Below are positions 18,609 through 26,581 of a stretch of DNA of 64,000 nt, piece after piece. The notes under the pieces are model-generated. The model had not been told where the DNA came from, searched no databases, and was given only the letters and a program-made list of their open reading frames with translations. The stretch comes from Maricaulis sp034659015. GTDB lineage: Bacteria > Pseudomonadota > Alphaproteobacteria > Caulobacterales > Maricaulaceae. Made by a program: the position numbers and the translations under genes. Position 1 is the stretch's first letter. Each line of letters begins with the position of its first letter. The stretch covers positions 310,001 to 374,000 of the forward strand of contig JAYEGL010000001.1 of assembly GCA_034659015.1 (NCBI GenBank). The letters run 5' to 3'.

Positions 18609-19046
18609 ATGAGCGGGCGGAGCTATCCGTTTGACATCATTGGAAAGACAGCGCCTGCGGTCGTGACGGCTGCGGCCCTTTGCCTGTGCGCGCCGTCGGC
18701 GTTCGCCCAGGAGGATGTGGCCACGGACGCCGAAACGCCCTGGTATGAAGCCTTCACCCTGTCCATGAACGAAGCCCCGCATCCGGGTCTCGAAGAGCCG
18801 GAGACGTTCGACTGGGAATCCGCCGGCGGCCGCTGGGGCATCACGCTGGGCGTGGAAGACCATTCCGACACGCGCTTCGACAGCGAGGATGTCAGTGCCG
18901 GCGCCTTCGTCAATCTCGGCGAACGCTTCCGCCTGGGCGGCCAGGTCCGCTTCTCTGCACCGGACAGCGAATATTTCACGCTGCGCGAGAACCGGGGCGA
19001 GCGGCGCGAGCCGGAAATCAAGTTCGAGTCGGCCCTGCGCTTCTGA
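18609..19046 (+). CDS. Small periplasmic protein, NtrZ-like (tentative)
   Basis: A 145-residue secreted protein with a signal peptide ending ...CAPSAFAQ. The mature part is short and beta-rich: FDWESAGGRWGITLGVE, SAGAFVNLGERFRLGGQV and a terminal ...KFESALRF. This pattern matches my recollection of the NtrZ family, periplasmic regulators of the NtrY-NtrX system in Caulobacter, but the match was not checked. GAGGGAGA lies before the ATG. Its 3' end overlaps the convergent ThiE-like gene by 29 bp. Confidence 0.6.
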   Translation: MSGRSYPFDIIGKTAPAVVTAAALCLCAPSAFAQEDVATDAETPWYEAFTLSMNEAPHPGLEEPETFDWESAGGRWGITLGVEDHSDTRFDSEDVSAGAFVNLGERFRLGGQVRFSAPDSEYFTLRENRGERREPEIKFESALRF

Positions 19047-19662
19047 TCGCGCCGACGCACGCTATTCCTGAAAAACCGAGACCTTCGAGACGCTTGGCGG
19101 TGCGCGTATTCACGCCGCCCAGCGCGTAGACGGGCAGGCCTGCCGTCTGTGCAAGGGCGGCGGCCGGGAAAATCCCGGCCGGCCGGCCCGCACTGGGGCT
19201 GCGGCTGGGAAAGACGGGCGAGACCAGCACGGCATCCACCCCCGCCTGACGGGCGCGCCAGACAGCCCGCGGGCTGTGGGCCGCCGCCGTGAACAGACGC
19301 CGGTCGCCCCGGGCCCGGGCCGCCGCAGCATGGTGCAACCACGTCTCCGGCCAATGAATTCCGTCCACCGCGTCAAGGCGATCCAGATCCGGATCGGCCG
19401 AGACGAGCAGCATGATGCCGCGCGCGCAACAGCCGCCGGCCAGGGCGGCCGCGACCGCCAGACGGTCCGCGGCGCCGAAATGGCGGTAGATCAGTCCGCT
19501 GCCCGGCGGCAGCGCCTCCACAAGCCCCGCGAGGTCGGGCGTGCGCACCGGATCGCTCAGCGCCAGAAGCGGCGGCAGGGGCGTCAGGGCCGGCGGCCGC
19601 GGCCCGCGGACCCGCAGGGCCTGTCTTGCCAAGGCCTGCGCGGCGTCATATGGCGGCGTCAT
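19018..19662 (-). CDS. ThiE/TenI-like thiamine phosphate synthase-family protein
   Basis: A 214-residue protein with a TIM-barrel pattern of the thiamine phosphate synthase family: GSGLIYRHFGA, VDAVLVSPVFPSRSP and PVYALGGVNTRTA. The loop that in true ThiE carries H-x-G-Q appears as DGIHWPE, so the activity may differ or be lost, as in TenI-like paralogues. Its ATG overlaps the ATG of yggS on the opposite strand by 2 bp, an unusually tight head-to-head pair. GGAG lies 9 bases upstream of the start, inside yggS. Confidence 0.75.
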   Translation of the reverse strand: MTPPYDAAQALARQALRVRGPRPPALTPLPPLLALSDPVRTPDLAGLVEALPPGSGLIYRHFGAADRLAVAAALAGGCCARGIMLLVSADPDLDRLDAVDGIHWPETWLHHAAAARARGDRRLFTAAAHSPRAVWRARQAGVDAVLVSPVFPSRSPSAGRPAGIFPAAALAQTAGLPVYALGGVNTRTAKRLEGLGFSGIACVGAIRSAGPTRT

Positions 19663-20338
19663 GAGCGTCAACTCCGATATATCCGCGAACCGTGCACGTC
19701 TTCTGGACACGATCGCCGCGTCGGCCGGAACCGCCGGCCGCGATCCGGGTGATATCACCCTGGTCGCCGTATCCAAACGCCAGAGCGATGCGCGCATCGA
19801 GGCGGCGCTGGCCGCCGGACAGCGCGTCTTCGGCGAGAACCGCGTCCAGGAAGCCCAGACGCACTGGTCGGCACGGCGCGCGCGCATTCCCGATCTGGAA
19901 CTGCGCCTGATCGGTCCGCTCCAGTCGAACAAGGCCGAAGATGCGGTGGCGCTGTTCGACGTGATCGAGACGCTGGACCGCGACAAGCTGGCAAAGGCCC
20001 TGCGCAAGGCGATGGACGCCCAGAGCCGGCAGCCGCGCCTCTATGTCCAGGTCAATACAGGCGAGGAGCCGCAGAAGGCGGGCATTGTGCCGGCCGACCT
20101 GCCGGATTTCCTGGCGCGGATGCGGTCGGACTACGGCTTTGCGATCGAGGGCCTGATGTGCATTCCCCCGGTGGAGGAGCCGGCCGGGCTTCACTTTGCC
20201 CTTCTGGCCCGCCTTGCCGCGCAGAACGGTGTCGCCAGGCTCTCCATGGGAATGAGCGGCGATTTCGATACCGCCATAGCGCTGGGCGCCACATCGGTGC
20301 GCGTCGGGACCGCGTTTTTCGGCGAGCGCGACAGCTGA
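19661..20338 (+). CDS. YggS-family pyridoxal phosphate homeostasis protein
   Basis: A 225-residue PLP-binding protein that buffers cellular PLP. The PLP lysine is Lys39 in LVAVSKRQ, followed by GENRVQEA, LRLIGPLQSNK (usually HxIGxLQxNK), LYVQVNTGEEPQKAG and the phosphate-binding SMGMSGDFDTAIALGATSVRVG. The frame is open 40 codons upstream, but the family N-terminus starts here. Start codons of this gene and the ThiE-like gene overlap. Confidence 0.92.
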   Translation: MSVNSDISANRARLLDTIAASAGTAGRDPGDITLVAVSKRQSDARIEAALAAGQRVFGENRVQEAQTHWSARRARIPDLELRLIGPLQSNKAEDAVALFDVIETLDRDKLAKALRKAMDAQSRQPRLYVQVNTGEEPQKAGIVPADLPDFLARMRSDYGFAIEGLMCIPPVEEPAGLHFALLARLAAQNGVARLSMGMSGDFDTAIALGATSVRVGTAFFGERDS

Positions 20339-20725
20339 CTGGCGGGCCGAATGCCTTGACCTGGCGGCTTCACACGGTCCTGACGCGTCCGTGATGGCGC
20401 GCTTGCCGTGTCCGGCGCGTATCTTTCCCGCGCCGGGGCGGTGTGCCCGGCGAGTCGTGCTTGCCAACCGGCGAGTTCAGCATAGATGGAAGAGCGGTGG
20501 TCGGCGAGGGACGCATCTTGTGCAAATGGCGCACAGGCGTCCGCTTCGCCTCCCCCACCACGGATGGGTGTCCGGCAGGCGGACTCACGGCTAAAGAAGC
20601 AATTTTGGTACCAGAATCCGGGTTGGAAATACGGACGATATCGGTGAGCCAGAGCAAAAACTGCCGGGCATATCCTGCCGCCCGGTAATATTTGCCTGGC
20701 GCCGGGAAATGGGCATGATCGACAC
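20339..20725. other. 387-bp non-coding gap upstream of the CenR-type gene
   Basis: No convincing gene was found. The right part is AT-richer than its surroundings. A hairpin CCGGGC/GCCCGG (20664-20685) is followed directly by TAATAT, a possible -10 hexamer for the response-regulator gene that starts 34 bp later. Short open frames here have no recognisable protein features. Confidence 0.5.
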
Positions 20726-21412
20726 ATGAGCGCACAGAAGACCATCCTGATCGTCGACGATGACGAGGACCTGCGCGACGCGCTGGTCGAGCAGTTCGCC
20801 CTGCACGAGGAATTTCGCACACTCAGTGCGGCAACGGCCGGCGAGGGGATGACGACGGCGAAGGCCGAGCGCGCCGATCTCGTCCTGCTGGATGTGGAGC
20901 TGCCCGACATGGATGGCCGCGAGGCCTGCCGGCTGATGCGCAAGAACGGCGTCATGGCGCCCGTGGTGATGCTGACTGCCCAGGACACCGATGCCGACCA
21001 GATTCTCGGCCTGGAATCCGGCGCCAACGACTATGTCACCAAGCCTTTCAAGTTCTCGGTGCTTCTCGCCCGCGTCCGCGCCCACCTGCGCAGCCACGAA
21101 CAGAGCGAGGATGCGGTTTTCCAGATCGGGCCCTACGAGTTTCGTCCGGCCATGAAGCTGCTGCTCACCTCGGACGAAAAGAAGATCCGGCTTACCGAGA
21201 AAGAGACGAATATTCTCAAGTATCTGTACCGGGCCGGCGGCAAGCCCGTGCCGCGCGACGAACTGCTGCACGAGGTCTGGGGCTATAATCCGGCGGTGAC
21301 GACGCACACGCTGGAAACCCATGTCTACCGGCTGCGCCAGAAGATCGAACCGGATCCGGCCCATGCGCGTCTTCTGGTCACCGAAAGCGGCGGCTACCGG
21401 CTGCAGGGGTAG
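20726..21412 (+). CDS. cenR: OmpR-family response regulator, CenR-type
   Basis: A 228-residue two-component regulator. The receiver domain has the acidic cluster DDDED (11-15), phospho-acceptor Asp56 (LLDVELPDMDG) and Lys106 (VTKPFKF); the winged-helix domain ends EPDPAHARLLVTESGGYRLQG. The KKIRLTEKETNILKYLYRAGG and LLHEVWGYNPAVTTHTLE segments match CenR, the essential cell-envelope regulator of Caulobacter and relatives. The nearby xthA and lolA genes agree with the usual context. The cognate kinase (CenK) is not in view. CenR identity is from memory of the family. Confidence 0.8.
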   Translation: MSAQKTILIVDDDEDLRDALVEQFALHEEFRTLSAATAGEGMTTAKAERADLVLLDVELPDMDGREACRLMRKNGVMAPVVMLTAQDTDADQILGLESGANDYVTKPFKFSVLLARVRAHLRSHEQSEDAVFQIGPYEFRPAMKLLLTSDEKKIRLTEKETNILKYLYRAGGKPVPRDELLHEVWGYNPAVTTHTLETHVYRLRQKIEPDPAHARLLVTESGGYRLQG

Positions 21413-21432
21413 GGCGTAACGGAGTCGACGTC

Positions 21433-21562
21433 GCCTTCCTTCTCCCTTGGGAGAAGGTGCCCGAAGGGCGGATGAGGGGGACATCCCGGTTCTAGCTTGC
21501 AACGCCGTCGGCGGTGTTTCACCCCTCTCCCTCAATCCCTCTCCCCCGGGAGAGGGAGATCG
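21433..21562. repeat. Hairpin repeat cluster between cenR and xthA
   Basis: CCTTCTCCC/GGGAGAAGG (21438-21457), GCCC-gaa-GGGC, and CCCTCTCCC/GGGAGAGGG (21537-21557) between convergent gene ends. The first module plus GCCCGAAGGGCGGATGAGGGGG is found reversed at 54973-55019. Likely a dispersed palindromic element with terminator role. Confidence 0.65.
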
Positions 21563-21584
21563 GGATTTAACGCGTAAGAGGCGC

Positions 21585-22397
21585 CTACCCGCCGATCTCT
21601 AGCACTACCGGGGCGTGATCGGAGGGTTTTTCCCAGCCGCGCACGTCTTCCCAGATGCGGAAAGCCTCGCGGCCGCCGGCCAGGGCCCGCTCGCGCACGG
21701 CGGGGGCGGCCCAGATATGGTCCAGGCGGCGGCCGCGATTGGCCTTGCGCCAGTCGCGCGCACGATAGCTCCACCAGGAATAGACCTTCTCGTCCATCGG
21801 GATGAGCTCGCGGGCCACATCGGCGAAATCGCCGGCCTGGCGGATGCGTTCCAGCGCCTCGGTCTCGACCGGGGTGTGGGAGATGACTTTCAGCAATTGC
21901 TTGTGCGACCAGACATCGTGCTCATAGGGCGCGATGTTGAAATCGCCGACCAGGACGAGCGGCGGATTCTCCTTCGCCCGGTCGCGGAAATACGCCTCGA
22001 TCCGGTCCAGGAAGGCCAGTTTATGGGCAAAGCGTGGATTGGTCTGCGGGTCCGGTTCGTCGCCGCCGGCGGGAATGTAGAAATTGTGCAGCTCGATGCC
22101 CTCGACCATCACGCGCTGATGGCGCGCCTCGGCCTTGGGACAGAGATCCTCGTCGCCCAAGTCTTCCAGCGGAAATTTCGAGGCGATCGCCACGCCGTGC
22201 ATGCCCTTCTGGCCGCGCACGTGGAAATGGCGGAATCCCATCTCGCGGAAGGCGTCTTCGGGGAATTGATCATTCTGGCACTTGATTTCCTGCAGGCACA
22301 GCACGTCCGGATCGGCCTGGCGCACCCAGTCGGCGACGAGCGGGGCGCGCAGGCGTACGGAATTGATGTTCCAGCTGGCAAGGGTCAGGGCGGTCAT
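21585..22397 (-). CDS. xthA: Exodeoxyribonuclease III
   Basis: A 270-residue AP endonuclease/3' exonuclease of the ExoIII family in base-excision repair. Family motifs are complete: SWNINSVRLR, LCLQEIKCQN (metal Glu), GVAIASKFPLE, VLVGDFNIAP, RGRRLDHIWA (near LDY/HI), and PSDHAPVVLEI with the catalytic Asp-His pair at the end. It is convergent with cenR. The hypothetical gene starts upstream on the same strand, 27 bp away. Confidence 0.95.
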   Translation of the reverse strand: MTALTLASWNINSVRLRAPLVADWVRQADPDVLCLQEIKCQNDQFPEDAFREMGFRHFHVRGQKGMHGVAIASKFPLEDLGDEDLCPKAEARHQRVMVEGIELHNFYIPAGGDEPDPQTNPRFAHKLAFLDRIEAYFRDRAKENPPLVLVGDFNIAPYEHDVWSHKQLLKVISHTPVETEALERIRQAGDFADVARELIPMDEKVYSWWSYRARDWRKANRGRRLDHIWAAPAVRERALAGGREAFRIWEDVRGWEKPSDHAPVVLEIGG

Positions 22398-22424
22398 GGG
22401 CGGTCCTTCGGAAATGTCGGTCGG

Positions 22425-23093
22425 TCAGAGAATATTGTAGGTGGCCCCGGCAATGCCCACGGGCCAGCGCCCGCGCGCAAACAGCCGCCAGCGGGCCAGG
22501 AAGGGATGGGGCGGTTCGTCGTCCTCGGCCTCGGCGAGCACGACCAGGACGGCGCCGTTCGCCGCCTGGGCCAGGGCGCCGGCGGCGGCCTGCACCAGCG
22601 CCATGTCCTCGACATCGGCCAGTGCGGCGGCTTCTTCCACGGCATCGCGTGCGGTATCGCCGGTTTTCTGCGCCACCAGGGTCAGCGCGGCCCGGACGGC
22701 GTCCTCGTCGAGCCGTTCCAGCACCCGGGAGACCAGGCCGGTGCGCAGCATTTCCTCGGTTTCCCAGCCCATCGGGTCGGTGTCGAGGCTTTCCGCCGCG
22801 CCGGCGGCCTCATCCCAGCCCGACAGGAGCGCCGGTTCCGCTTCGGGAAAGCCCAGCCCGTCCAGATAGGTGCGGGCCAGATCGCGTTCGCGCGCGTCCA
22901 GCGGCTCGCCGAGCCGGGAGAACCAGGTGTTGGCGTTCAGGCTCTCCGCGAAAGCCTTGGCCTTGTAGAGCAGGGGAATTTCGTCGAGCAGACGCGGGAT
23001 GTCCGCGCCTTCGGGATCGTCCTGGAAATGCATGATGCGTATGTAGCGATCCCGCGCGGGCTTGGACAGGGCAAAGCTGCGGGCAGCAGACAC
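22425..23093 (-). CDS. Conserved hypothetical protein
   Basis: A protein of up to 222 residues, Ala/Glu/Asp-rich and mostly helical, with no signal peptide or membrane helix and no family I recognise. The N-terminal part (about 21 onward, MHFQDDPEGADIP) is followed by a repeat-like helical body and an AT-poor tail. The GTG start at 23093 lies 4 bp from a strong terminator hairpin, so the ATG at 23033 (202 residues) may be the real start. It lies 27 bp upstream of xthA and is probably co-transcribed with it. Confidence 0.65.
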   Translation of the reverse strand: MSAARSFALSKPARDRYIRIMHFQDDPEGADIPRLLDEIPLLYKAKAFAESLNANTWFSRLGEPLDARERDLARTYLDGLGFPEAEPALLSGWDEAAGAAESLDTDPMGWETEEMLRTGLVSRVLERLDEDAVRAALTLVAQKTGDTARDAVEEAAALADVEDMALVQAAAGALAQAANGAVLVVLAEAEDDEPPHPFLARWRLFARGRWPVGIAGATYNIL

Positions 23094-23097
23094 GAAA

Positions 23098-23130
23098 GCG
23101 CCCGGTCTCGAGGGGGGAGAGACCGGGCGC
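23098..23130 (-). terminator. Rho-independent terminator-like hairpin
   Basis: A 12-bp perfect stem GCGCCCGGTCTC/GAGACCGGGCGC with a 9-base loop, followed on the minus strand by TTTC. It lies between lolA and the hypothetical gene and could end lolA transcription or a small RNA initiated in the preceding 150 bp. Confidence 0.7.
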
Positions 23131-23255
23131 CAAGCCGTGCGCCTGTGATTTTAAGCGCAGCGCCGGGAGGGGATCAGTCCGGCGCGACCGAGATAAGGGA
23201 TCTGCTAGCGGGGGGACGACGCCGATCCATTGCCTCTCAGTCAGCGTAGTAATAA
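23098..23255 (-). ncRNA. Candidate small RNA (tentative)
   Basis: The gap between lolA and the 222-residue gene is lower in GC at its lolA side. On the minus strand, TTGCAG (23275-23280) and GTTATT (23251-23256) are spaced by 18 bp, after an AT-rich block. Downstream are hairpin GCGCCGG/CCGGCGC (23160-23185) and the strong terminator hairpin. A transcript of roughly 150 nucleotides is possible. No known RNA family motif was recognised, and it could equally be a leader of the next gene. Confidence 0.35.
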
Positions 23256-23327
23256 CGCCACAGCGGTCCGAATTCTGCAAATAAAAAATGAGAAAGGAAT
23301 TGCCTGTGGCGAAAAAACATCAACTTT

Positions 23328-23987
23328 TTAGCGGCCGCGGCGCGAATCGCGACGGTCTTCCGCCTCGGGAATGACGAAGAGGCGCGGGTTCAGGCGCAGG
23401 CCGGTTTCCACATCGTTCAGGCTGACACGGGTCACTTCGCCCAGCGCATCGGTCACGAACCATTCGCGCAGCTCGTAGCTCGGCTCGGCGAAGACCAGCA
23501 TGATCTGGCCCTCCATCTCCCCGGACGGGTCGCGCAGGGTGACGTAGAGAAAGCCGAACTCGCTTTCCATGCCCACGATTTCCGCATCCTCGGCGATATC
23601 GATATCGCCCTTCAGCAGCCACCAGAGCGGCGTGGAGCGCAGCGGCACGCGGTCGACCGTCTCCAGGGCCTGGTCCTCGATCGCCACCGTGGTGCCGTCG
23701 GCGATGATACGGATCGGGCTGGGGTCGTCGTATTCGAAGCGCAACCGGCCGGGGCGGGCCATGGACAGCTCGCCCGTGGCGGCCGAACCGTCCGGCGCGA
23801 TCTGGGTGAAATCGGCGCGCAGCGTCTCGATGGCGTTGAGGTAGGCATTGATATCGGCCAGCGCGGCCTCGCGGTCGAGCGCGGGCCCGGCGGACTGCGC
23901 GTCAACGGGGCGTTCCGCGGTCTCGGCGGACGCCTCCGCGGCGGGATCCTGCTGCAGCAGGGCGAGGGACAGAAGCAGTGAAATCAT
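23328..23987 (-). CDS. lolA: Outer-membrane lipoprotein carrier LolA family
   Basis: A 219-residue periplasmic chaperone that moves lipoproteins from the LolCDE exporter to the outer membrane. The N-terminus is a short hydrophobic signal (MISLLLSLALLQQ); the body has the LolA pattern LRADFTQIAPDGSAATGEL, RPGRLRFEYDDPSP and RIIADGTTVAIEDQALETV. A basic C-terminal tail (EDRRDSRRGR) is extra. It lies in the conserved ftsK-lolA-xthA neighbourhood, although three other genes are inserted between ftsK and lolA here. Confidence 0.85.
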   Translation of the reverse strand: MISLLLSLALLQQDPAAEASAETAERPVDAQSAGPALDREAALADINAYLNAIETLRADFTQIAPDGSAATGELSMARPGRLRFEYDDPSPIRIIADGTTVAIEDQALETVDRVPLRSTPLWWLLKGDIDIAEDAEIVGMESEFGFLYVTLRDPSGEMEGQIMLVFAEPSYELREWFVTDALGEVTRVSLNDVETGLRLNPRLFVIPEAEDRRDSRRGR

Positions 23988-24033
23988 GCGCGCAAGCTGG
24001 CCCGGGATTGGGGCGCGAGCAAGGCCGCAATGT

Positions 24034-24873
24034 TCATTTCCGTTTCAGCCCGTCGTCCTGGGGGCAGGTCAGCTGCCAGGCGGAAACGGCGCCCGGCGAC
24101 CAGTGCGGTATGATCACCCGGTCCTCGACGATGGTCAGATCGTTCATCAGCACCGGCGGATCGCGGCGTTCGAATATGCGCCGGGGCGGCTCGCCTTCGT
24201 GCCAGTACCAGACGTCGCCGGGCCACTGGCTGATGACATACCCCCCGCCGGAGGTCCGCGCGATGCCGTCGGCATCGGGCAGGCCGTCGGCCAGGACCTT
24301 GATCGACCGTGTATGCCAGTCGATGGCCAGGATCTCGCCGCGCTCCATTGTGGTCACCAGAAGCCGGTCCGCTTCCGGCCAGAGCCCGTTGATCCCCGCC
24401 AGCGCCTGGTCTTCCAGCCACAGGGAAACCGTGTCGCCATCGAGCACATAGATGCGGCCCGTCCCGCTGTCGGAGACGAGAATGCGGCCGTCATGGGCCG
24501 CGGCATCGTTGAGAAAGCGCGCACCCTCGACCGTATAGCGCTGCAGGATCCGCCCGTCCTCCGGATCGATCGCGACCAGGCTGTCGATGTCGGTCACGAA
24601 GAGCCGGCCGCCGGCCATGGCCAGGCCTTTCGGCGCGTTCAGCCCGTCCGCCCAGCGCCGCTCGCCGATGACCGCGCCATCGGCATCCAGCCGCGTCAGA
24701 TAGCCCTCGCCATTGGCTTCGCCGCCCCCGCCATTGACGTTCGAGACAAAATAGCCGCCCCGCCCGTCGGTAATGACGCTTTCGGGACTGTCGAAACCCT
24801 CGTGCCGCCAGAGCGGCTCGAAACCCGGCGTATGGGCTGCCAGGCAGATTCCCGTGATGGCAGACAAGAACAT
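24034..24873 (-). CDS. Secreted SMP-30/gluconolactonase-like beta-propeller protein
   Basis: A 279-residue protein with a signal peptide (MFLSAITGICLAA) and repeated beta-propeller blades: PESVITDGRGGYFVSN, APKGLAMAGGRLFVTDID, RFLNDAAAHDGRILVSDSG and GINGLWPEADRLLVTTM. The SDSG and N-D pairs resemble the calcium-binding residues of SMP-30-like hydrolases. The start was placed at the internal ATG because GGGGA lies 7 bases upstream and it yields the signal peptide. A lactonase or simple binding role cannot be distinguished. Confidence 0.75.
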   Translation of the reverse strand: MFLSAITGICLAAHTPGFEPLWRHEGFDSPESVITDGRGGYFVSNVNGGGGEANGEGYLTRLDADGAVIGERRWADGLNAPKGLAMAGGRLFVTDIDSLVAIDPEDGRILQRYTVEGARFLNDAAAHDGRILVSDSGTGRIYVLDGDTVSLWLEDQALAGINGLWPEADRLLVTTMERGEILAIDWHTRSIKVLADGLPDADGIARTSGGGYVISQWPGDVWYWHEGEPPRRIFERRDPPVLMNDLTIVEDRVIIPHWSPGAVSAWQLTCPQDDGLKRK

Positions 24874-25005
24874 GTTCGAATCCCCTGCTCGCAAGGCCAG
24901 TCTAGGCGGTGTCGGCCCGCGCCGGGGCTAATTCCGGGTCAGGTAAGTCACAAGCGCGTGAGCTCTCTCTCGGCCTGTTCAGCGGCCCGTCATGCTCCGG
25001 AAAGT

Positions 25006-25710
25006 TCAGACCGGCACCGCGACCCCGGCCAGCCAGTCTGCAGCCACGTCCCGGGCCTTCTTGGCCAGGCGGGGGCCGTAGAGGCCGGCATCGGCGCGCA
25101 GCCGGGCCACGTCCACGCCGGCTGCTGCCAGCTCGGCGGCATGCCCGACCAGCCAGGGCTCGAGGGATTGATGGCCTGCCTCGGGATGGAACTGGAAACC
25201 GATCGCACCCGGACCCAGGCTGAAAGCCTGGTTCTCGCAGACATCCGTGGAGGCCAGCCGCTCCGCACCCTGCGGCAGGTCGAAGGTGTCACCGTGCCAG
25301 TGCAGGGTGATCGGATCGTGCGCAAAAGGCGCCAGGCAGGAGGCCCGGCCCGCCGCGGTCAGGTCGATCGGTGCGAAACCGATCTCCCTGGCGGGTGCCG
25401 GATAGATGCGCGCGCCGGCCGCGCGGGCGATCAGCTGTGCGCCCAGACAGATGCCCAGGACCGGCTTCCGCGCCGCCAGGCGCCGTTCGATCAGCGCCAG
25501 CTCCTGGCGCAGGAAAGGGTAGAGCGTGTCCTGGTCGGCGCCGATCGGACCGCCCAGCACAAGCAGAACGTCCGGATCGGCCGTATCCAGTTGTGCGGGA
25601 TCCCCGCCGGCATCCCAATAGCGCAGGGCGTAGCCCGCGTCTGAAAGCGCCGGGGCGAAGGCGCCTGCATCCTCGAAACCGACATGCCGGATGGCCAAGG
25701 CAGAACGCAT
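25006..25710 (-). CDS. Class I glutamine amidotransferase-like protein
   Basis: A 234-residue stand-alone GATase1 domain. The nucleophile is Cys88 in VLGICLGAQL and the His-Glu pair is His175/Glu177 in GFQFHPEAG, so the triad is complete; GGPIGADQ forms the oxyanion strand. Such proteins resemble GMP synthase glutaminase halves but are free-standing, often acting on gamma-glutamyl compounds. GGGAGG lies upstream of this ATG. No synthetase partner is adjacent. Confidence 0.88.
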   Translation of the reverse strand: MRSALAIRHVGFEDAGAFAPALSDAGYALRYWDAGGDPAQLDTADPDVLLVLGGPIGADQDTLYPFLRQELALIERRLAARKPVLGICLGAQLIARAAGARIYPAPAREIGFAPIDLTAAGRASCLAPFAHDPITLHWHGDTFDLPQGAERLASTDVCENQAFSLGPGAIGFQFHPEAGHQSLEPWLVGHAAELAAAGVDVARLRADAGLYGPRLAKKARDVAADWLAGVAVPV

Positions 25711-25786
25711 ACCGACCTCCCTGATCTGCAGCGGCCAGTCTAGCGCCGCTGCAGCGCCGACGCCATGCGCGCCCGCGCCGCAGGTC

Positions 25787-26479
25787 CTAGTCCAGTTCGT
25801 CGAGCAGGTCCGGCAGTCCGCCCAGGTGCGGGATCTCCCGGAAGCGCGGATGGTCCTCCGGAGCCTCGGCATGTTCCAGAGCCCAGGCGAGGTCGTGCGG
25901 CACGTGAATGCCCCAGCTGCCGGCCTCGATCGCCGGCACCACGTCGGACCGCATGGAATTGCCGACCATCATGCCGGTCTGCGGCCCGTCCCCGTATTGG
26001 GCGAAGACGGTGTGATAGGTCTCCGGCGTCTTTTCCGAGACGATCTCCACGCCGTGGAAGAGATCGGCCAGGCCGGAAGCGGCGACCTTGCGCTCCTGGT
26101 CCATCAGGTCGCCTTTCGTGACGATAACGGTCCGGTAGCGTTCGCTGACCGTCTCGACCGTCTCGCGCACATGCGGCAGCAGCTCCACCGGATGTTCGAG
26201 CATGTCGCGGCCGGCATCCAGGATCTCGCGGATGGTCTTCGCCGGCACCCGGTCCTCGGTCACCTCGACCGCCGTCTCGATCATGGACAGGACGAAACCC
26301 TTGATACCGTAGCCATAGCGCTTGAGATTGCGCCGCTCCGCTTCAAGCAGCCGCTCGGACAGGTGATCCGGGTCCGCATAGTCGGCCAGGAGCTCGGTGA
26401 AACCCTGTTCGGTCAGCCGGTAGAAGCGCTCATTGTGCCAGAGCGTATCGTCGGCATCGAAGGCGATGGTGGTGATCAT
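25787..26479 (-). CDS. HAD-family hydrolase
   Basis: A 230-residue haloacid-dehalogenase-like phosphatase. Motif I is FDADDTLWHN (nucleophile Asp8, acid Asp10), motif II is VIVTKGD, and motif III/IV lies in VEIVSEKTPETY and MVGNSMRSDVVPAIEAG. The cap is helical (ERFYRLTEQGFTELL). A substrate is not inferable. The gene is transcribed away from ftsK in the same direction. Confidence 0.9.
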   Translation of the reverse strand: MITTIAFDADDTLWHNERFYRLTEQGFTELLADYADPDHLSERLLEAERRNLKRYGYGIKGFVLSMIETAVEVTEDRVPAKTIREILDAGRDMLEHPVELLPHVRETVETVSERYRTVIVTKGDLMDQERKVAASGLADLFHGVEIVSEKTPETYHTVFAQYGDGPQTGMMVGNSMRSDVVPAIEAGSWGIHVPHDLAWALEHAEAPEDHPRFREIPHLGGLPDLLDELD

Positions 26480-26581
26480 GGCGACCGTTCCCGCAAATCG
26501 TCCGGCGGCGCAAACTGATCCCCGGTGCCGGGAAAGGCAATGCAGGCGGTGCAGAGGCTTGTGGAGAGGCGCAAAACCGCC

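Noticed and set aside
20500..20570. tRNA-like 3' end (AGGCG-TCCGCTT-CGCCT then CCCCCACCA)
   Set aside because: The loop does not match the T-loop consensus, the acceptor spacing to CCA is wrong by one base and no 5' partner strand was found.
23256..23311. Hairpin CGCCACAG/CTGTGGCG as a terminator of lolA
   Set aside because: The T-tract precedes the hairpin on the lolA strand instead of following it, so it does not fit a Rho-independent terminator.
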